The notes beneath the pieces were generated by a model. It did no database searches and had not been told where the DNA came from. It was given only the letters and a program-made list of their open reading frames with translations. Positions 5,712 to 7,819 of a DNA stretch of 7,819 bases are shown piece by piece; within the stretch, counting starts at the first letter, position 1; the number at the start of each line of letters is the position of its first letter. The position numbers and the translations under genes are program-made. The stretch is taken from the NCBI GenBank assembly GCA_003168295.1, contig PMST01000272.1, forward strand, positions 1,591 through 9,409, written 5' to 3'. Source of the DNA: Actinomycetota bacterium (GTDB taxonomy: Bacteria; Actinomycetota; Actinomycetes; Streptosporangiales; Streptosporangiaceae).

Positions 5712-7369
5712 ACTTCCAATTCTGCCCGCTCCGCGCCGGTTTCACCGACTGCGGCGGGCCCCACCTCGCCGGCCGGGTCCGCCCAGCCAGTCCGCTCTGC
5801 CCGGCGCGGCAGGAAGGTCAGCGCGAGGATGGCGCTCACCAGCGCAATCCCGGCGCAGACCCACAGCATCGTGTCCAGGCCGGTCACGAACGCGCTGCGC
5901 GTCGAGCCGAGCAGCGCCGCCGAACCTAGCCGGTGGGCGATGCCCACCCCCTCGACCACGCTGCTCTTGGCGGTGGCCGCGGCCGCCGCGGGCAGGTGCG
6001 TCACCGCCAGGTGGCTGCGGTACACCGAGTCCAGCACGGTGCCCAGCACCGCGACCCCGATGGTGGCGCCGACCTGGCGCAACGCCGAGATCGCCGCCGA
6101 ACCGGAGCCGCTGCGCTCGGCCGACAGGGCGGAAAGCGCCGCGTTCATCGCCTGCGGCATAGCCAGCCCAAGCCCGAGGCCGAACACCGCGAACCAGGCC
6201 GCCGCGAACCCGGTGCCGCTGCTGATCGTGGTGGTCGCGCCCACCCCGAGCGCGGCCGCCATCAGCGTGAATCCCACCGTGACCAGCGCCTTGGCGTTGA
6301 CCCGCGGAGGCAAGGGCGGGGCGCCGTCGGCGCCCTTGCGCGGCGAGGCCAGCCTGGTGCCGCCGATCATGCCGATGACCATGCCGCCGATCATGGGCAG
6401 CAGCCGCAGCCCGCTGCCCATCGCGTTCACCCCGCGCACCTCCTGGAAGTACAGCGGCATCGCGAACAAGATGCCGAACATCGCGAACGAGACCAGCGTG
6501 GCCAGCGCGGTGCCCCAGGTGAACCCGGCCGACCGGAACAGCTTGAGCTCGATCAGCGGCCGAATCCCACCGAACCCGCCCCCGCGCGGGGTTCCGTCAT
6601 CGTCGGCCGCGTACCGCCGGGTGAGCCAGCGTTCCCAGCCCACCAGGATCGCGAGCACCACGACACCGGTGGCGATCGTGGCCAGCGCGGCGGGATTGGT
6701 CCAGCTGCTCTGCCCGGCCCGGATGAAGCCGTATGTCAGTCCGGCCAGCCCCGCGCTGGACAAGACCACGCCGACCACATCCACGCTCGGCCGCCGCTCG
6801 CTGCGCGACTCCGGCAGCAGGAATGCCACCGCGATCAGCGCCAGCGCGACCACCGGCACGTTGATCAGGAAGACCGAGCCCCACCAGAAGTTGTCAAGCA
6901 GGTACCCGCCGACGATCGGGCCGATCGGGAAGCTGATGAAGGTGGCCGAGGCCATCAGCGCGATCGCCTTCTGCCGCTCCTCGGGAGCGAACAGCACCGG
7001 GATCACCGACAGCGACAGCGGGAAGATCGCGGCCGCGCCGATGCCGAGCACCGCCCGGGCGGCGATCAGCTCACTGATGCCGCTGGCGTAGGCGCATGCC
7101 GCCGAGCTGGCGCCGAACAGCACCAGCGCGGTCAGCAGCACCTTCTTGCGGCCGAGCCGGTCGCCGAGCAGGCCCGCGGGCAGCATCGCAGCCGCCAGCA
7201 CCAGGCTGTAGGCGTCCGAGACCCACTGCAGGTCGCTGGTCGAGGCGTGCAGGTCGTTGGAGATTGTGGGCAGCGCCAGGTTCAGCACCGTCAGGTCGAG
7301 CCCGACGACGAGCACGCTCGCCGCGATCGCGACCAGCGCCCACCACCTGCGAGCCGAGTTGTCCACCAT
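5708..7369 (-). CDS. MFS multidrug efflux transporter, DHA2 (EmrB/QacA-type, 14 TM)
   Basis: A proton-driven drug exporter of the DHA2 group in the cytoplasmic membrane, 553 residues. About 14 hydrophobic segments are visible (from near 11-31 to 498-520). The family's TM1 motif GLDLTVLNLALPTI lies at 23-36 with Asp25 in the membrane. Motif A, GLLGDRLGRKK, is at 66-76 and motif C, GPIVGG, at 150-155. Charged or Pro/Gly-rich loops lie at 250-272 and 342-358, and a hydrophilic tail at 521-553. ATG 7369 is chosen because GGGAGG lies eight bases upstream; a GTG at 7378 overlaps that site and is rejected. The TetR gene starts inside its stop codon. Regulation is probably by that TetR at the promoter 7432-7460. 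The substrate is not predictable, since such pumps export antibiotics, dyes, biocides or the host's own metabolites. Confidence 0.95.
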   Translation of the reverse strand: MVDNSARRWWALVAIAASVLVVGLDLTVLNLALPTISNDLHASTSDLQWVSDAYSLVLAAAMLPAGLLGDRLGRKKVLLTALVLFGASSAACAYASGISELIAARAVLGIGAAAIFPLSLSVIPVLFAPEERQKAIALMASATFISFPIGPIVGGYLLDNFWWGSVFLINVPVVALALIAVAFLLPESRSERRPSVDVVGVVLSSAGLAGLTYGFIRAGQSSWTNPAALATIATGVVVLAILVGWERWLTRRYAADDDGTPRGGGFGGIRPLIELKLFRSAGFTWGTALATLVSFAMFGILFAMPLYFQEVRGVNAMGSGLRLLPMIGGMVIGMIGGTRLASPRKGADGAPPLPPRVNAKALVTVGFTLMAAALGVGATTTISSGTGFAAAWFAVFGLGLGLAMPQAMNAALSALSAERSGSGSAAISALRQVGATIGVAVLGTVLDSVYRSHLAVTHLPAAAAATAKSSVVEGVGIAHRLGSAALLGSTRSAFVTGLDTMLWVCAGIALVSAILALTFLPRRAERTGWADPAGEVGPAAVGETGAERAELEV

Positions 7370-7377
7370 GACTCTCA

Positions 7378-7383
7378 CCTCCC
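7378..7383 (-). promoter_or_regulatory. Ribosome binding site of the MFS gene
   Basis: GGGAGG on the minus strand lies eight bases before ATG 7369. It overlaps the upstream GTG (7378-7376), which rules that codon out as the start. Confidence 0.8.
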
Positions 7384-7422
7384 GTCCGCCGCCCCCGTAG
7401 ACGGCCCAGCTAAATGAAAGTG

Positions 7423-7455
7423 ACTACCAAAAGTATGTGCCCATCAGTTGGCAGT
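7423..7455. promoter_or_regulatory. Imperfect inverted repeat over the pump promoter, candidate TetR operator
   Basis: ACTACCAA (7423-7430) and TTGGCAGT (7448-7455) are inverted with one mismatch in eight, 17 bases apart; arm centres are 25 bp apart. The arms flank the -10 box, one overlapping the predicted start site and the other the edge of the -35. This is where a repressor would block polymerase. The spacing is wide for a single TetR dimer; a second, shorter repeat (CGGC-GCGA-GCCG, 7469-7480) just upstream is an alternative. Confidence 0.4.
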
Positions 7456-7460
7456 GTCAA
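7432..7460 (-). promoter_or_regulatory. Housekeeping-type promoter of the MFS-TetR operon
   Basis: On the minus strand a perfect TTGACA (-35, 7460-7455) is followed, after 17 bases, by CATACT (-10, 7437-7432; four of six consensus bases). Transcription would start near 7425, giving a leader of about 56 bases before ATG 7369. The surrounding bases are markedly more AT-rich than the genes. This is the best promoter in the window. Confidence 0.75.
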
Positions 7461-7493
7461 TCGAAATTCGGCGCGAGCCGGTTCCAGACATGA

Positions 7494-7541
7494 CGAAACC
7501 GGAGCTCATCAGGGACAGGACCCCTACGAACCCCGGTTTCG
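7494..7541. terminator. Inverted repeat downstream of the S53 peptidase gene, possible terminator
   Basis: CGAAACCGG (7494-7502) and CCGGTTTCG (7533-7541) are perfect 9-bp inverted arms around a 30-base loop. The repeat lies 28-75 bases past the peptidase stop on the minus strand and upstream of the pump promoter, suiting a terminator. The long loop and absent T-tract weaken the call. Confidence 0.35.
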
Positions 7542-7567
7542 CCGGACCTCAGATCAGGCCGGACCTC
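7541..7567. repeat. Short direct repeat GCCGGACCTC
   Basis: The 10-mer occurs at 7541-7550 and 7558-7567, a period of 17 bases, immediately downstream of the peptidase stop codon. No function is evident; it may be a duplication remnant. Confidence 0.5.
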
Positions 7568-7568
7568 G

Positions 7569-7819
7569 TCAGGACTGCAGCCGCTTCAGCAGGGCGGTAC
7601 CGTCCGGGCTGCCCAGGCCCGTGCAAGCGTCCCAGCCCGGCCCGGCCGAGTAGGAGCCGTTGTTCCCGCTGGTGATGTCGTTGAAGCCGGCTACGTCGGT
7701 GCCGGGCGTGGTGCCCGCGTACAGGGTTGACTGGATCAGGCCGAACCGCTGGCCGGTGGCCTCCGCGAGCCGGCTGATCAGCGCCGCCCACAACGGAGCG
7801 ACCGCGCTGGTCCCGCCCA
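7569..7819 (-). CDS. S53-family serine-carboxyl peptidase (sedolisin/kumamolisin type), C-terminal end
   Basis: The last 82 residues of an S53 peptidase; the rest lies beyond the right edge. S53 enzymes are acid-active proteases, normally secreted as a proenzyme with an N-terminal prodomain. The fragment opens with [14 protein letters not shown], the family's catalytic serine motif (Ser codon at 7808-7806). It continues with [19 protein letters not shown] and CTGLGSPDG. This closing segment holds the expected calcium-site residues: Asp and Ile of NDI, both glycines of GPG, and the Asp of GWD. The glutamate and aspartate of the catalytic triad are upstream, outside the window. The stop TGA is at 7571-7569 and the protein ends LLKRLQS. 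It lies upstream of the pump on the same strand, but a 200-base spacer with its own promoter and a possible terminator suggests separate transcription. Confidence 0.93.
   Translation of the reverse strand, partial: GGTSAVAPLWAALISRLAEATGQRFGLIQSTLYAGTTPGTDVAGFNDITSGNNGSYSAGPGWDACTGLGSPDGTALLKRLQS

Noticed and set aside
5622..7417. Long plus-strand open frames (about 490 residues each) antisense to the TetR and MFS genes
   Set aside because: Low-complexity compositions typical of antisense frames in GC-rich DNA. The minus-strand pump has motifs, membrane segments and a ribosome binding site.
1..7819. Mobile element, CRISPR array, tRNA or rRNA
   Set aside because: No transposase or integrase motif, no regularly spaced repeats and no tRNA- or rRNA-like segment was recognised on either strand.

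Overview
The window is very GC-rich, with codon third positions dominated by G and C, frequent GTG starts and purine-rich ribosome binding sites. It carries an ECF42-type sigma factor with a DGPF-domain partner and the end of an S53 peptidase. Together these point to a chromosomal segment of a high-GC actinomycete (Actinomycetota). I cannot name the genus from the sequence alone. No mobile element, rRNA, tRNA or CRISPR array is visible. Eight protein genes account for most of the window; two of them (pgi and the S53 peptidase) run off its edges.

Layout, left to right. Positions 1-734 (minus) hold the N-terminal 244 residues of glucose-6-phosphate isomerase. A divergent, GC-rich spacer (735-989) separates it from a plus-strand enoyl-CoA hydratase/isomerase-family gene (990-1811). 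Sixty bases later comes an ECF42 sigma factor with a C-terminal TPR-like extension (1872-3116). Facing it tail to tail is a DGPF/YCII-related protein (3130-3474, minus), the usual genomic partner of ECF42 but here convergent. After a 150-base spacer dense in inverted repeats lie DUF2254 membrane protein (3625-4977), a TetR regulator (5088-5711) and a 14-TM DHA2-type MFS efflux pump (5708-7369), all minus. A promoter spacer (7370-7568) precedes the 3' end of an S53 (sedolisin/kumamolisin) peptidase (7569-7819, minus).

Likely working units. (1) MFS pump plus TetR is a compact operon whose genes overlap by four bases (GTGA). It is preceded by a good housekeeping promoter (TTGACA-N17-CATACT) that sits inside an imperfect inverted repeat, a candidate TetR operator. 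DUF2254 may be co-transcribed or have its own promoter. (2) ECF42 plus DGPF is a likely sigma factor/target pair with an unusual convergent arrangement. (3) pgi and the enoyl-CoA hydratase-family gene are metabolic neighbours with no visible functional link.

The least expected signals are non-coding or cryptic. They are three copies of a 10-mer forming two mutually exclusive hairpins (3570-3610), a four-tetrad G-quadruplex-capable tract in the sigma factor linker (2156-2187), and a hairpin whose two arms contain the two convergent stop codons (3114-3132). I see no clear evidence for a wholly new multi-gene system.
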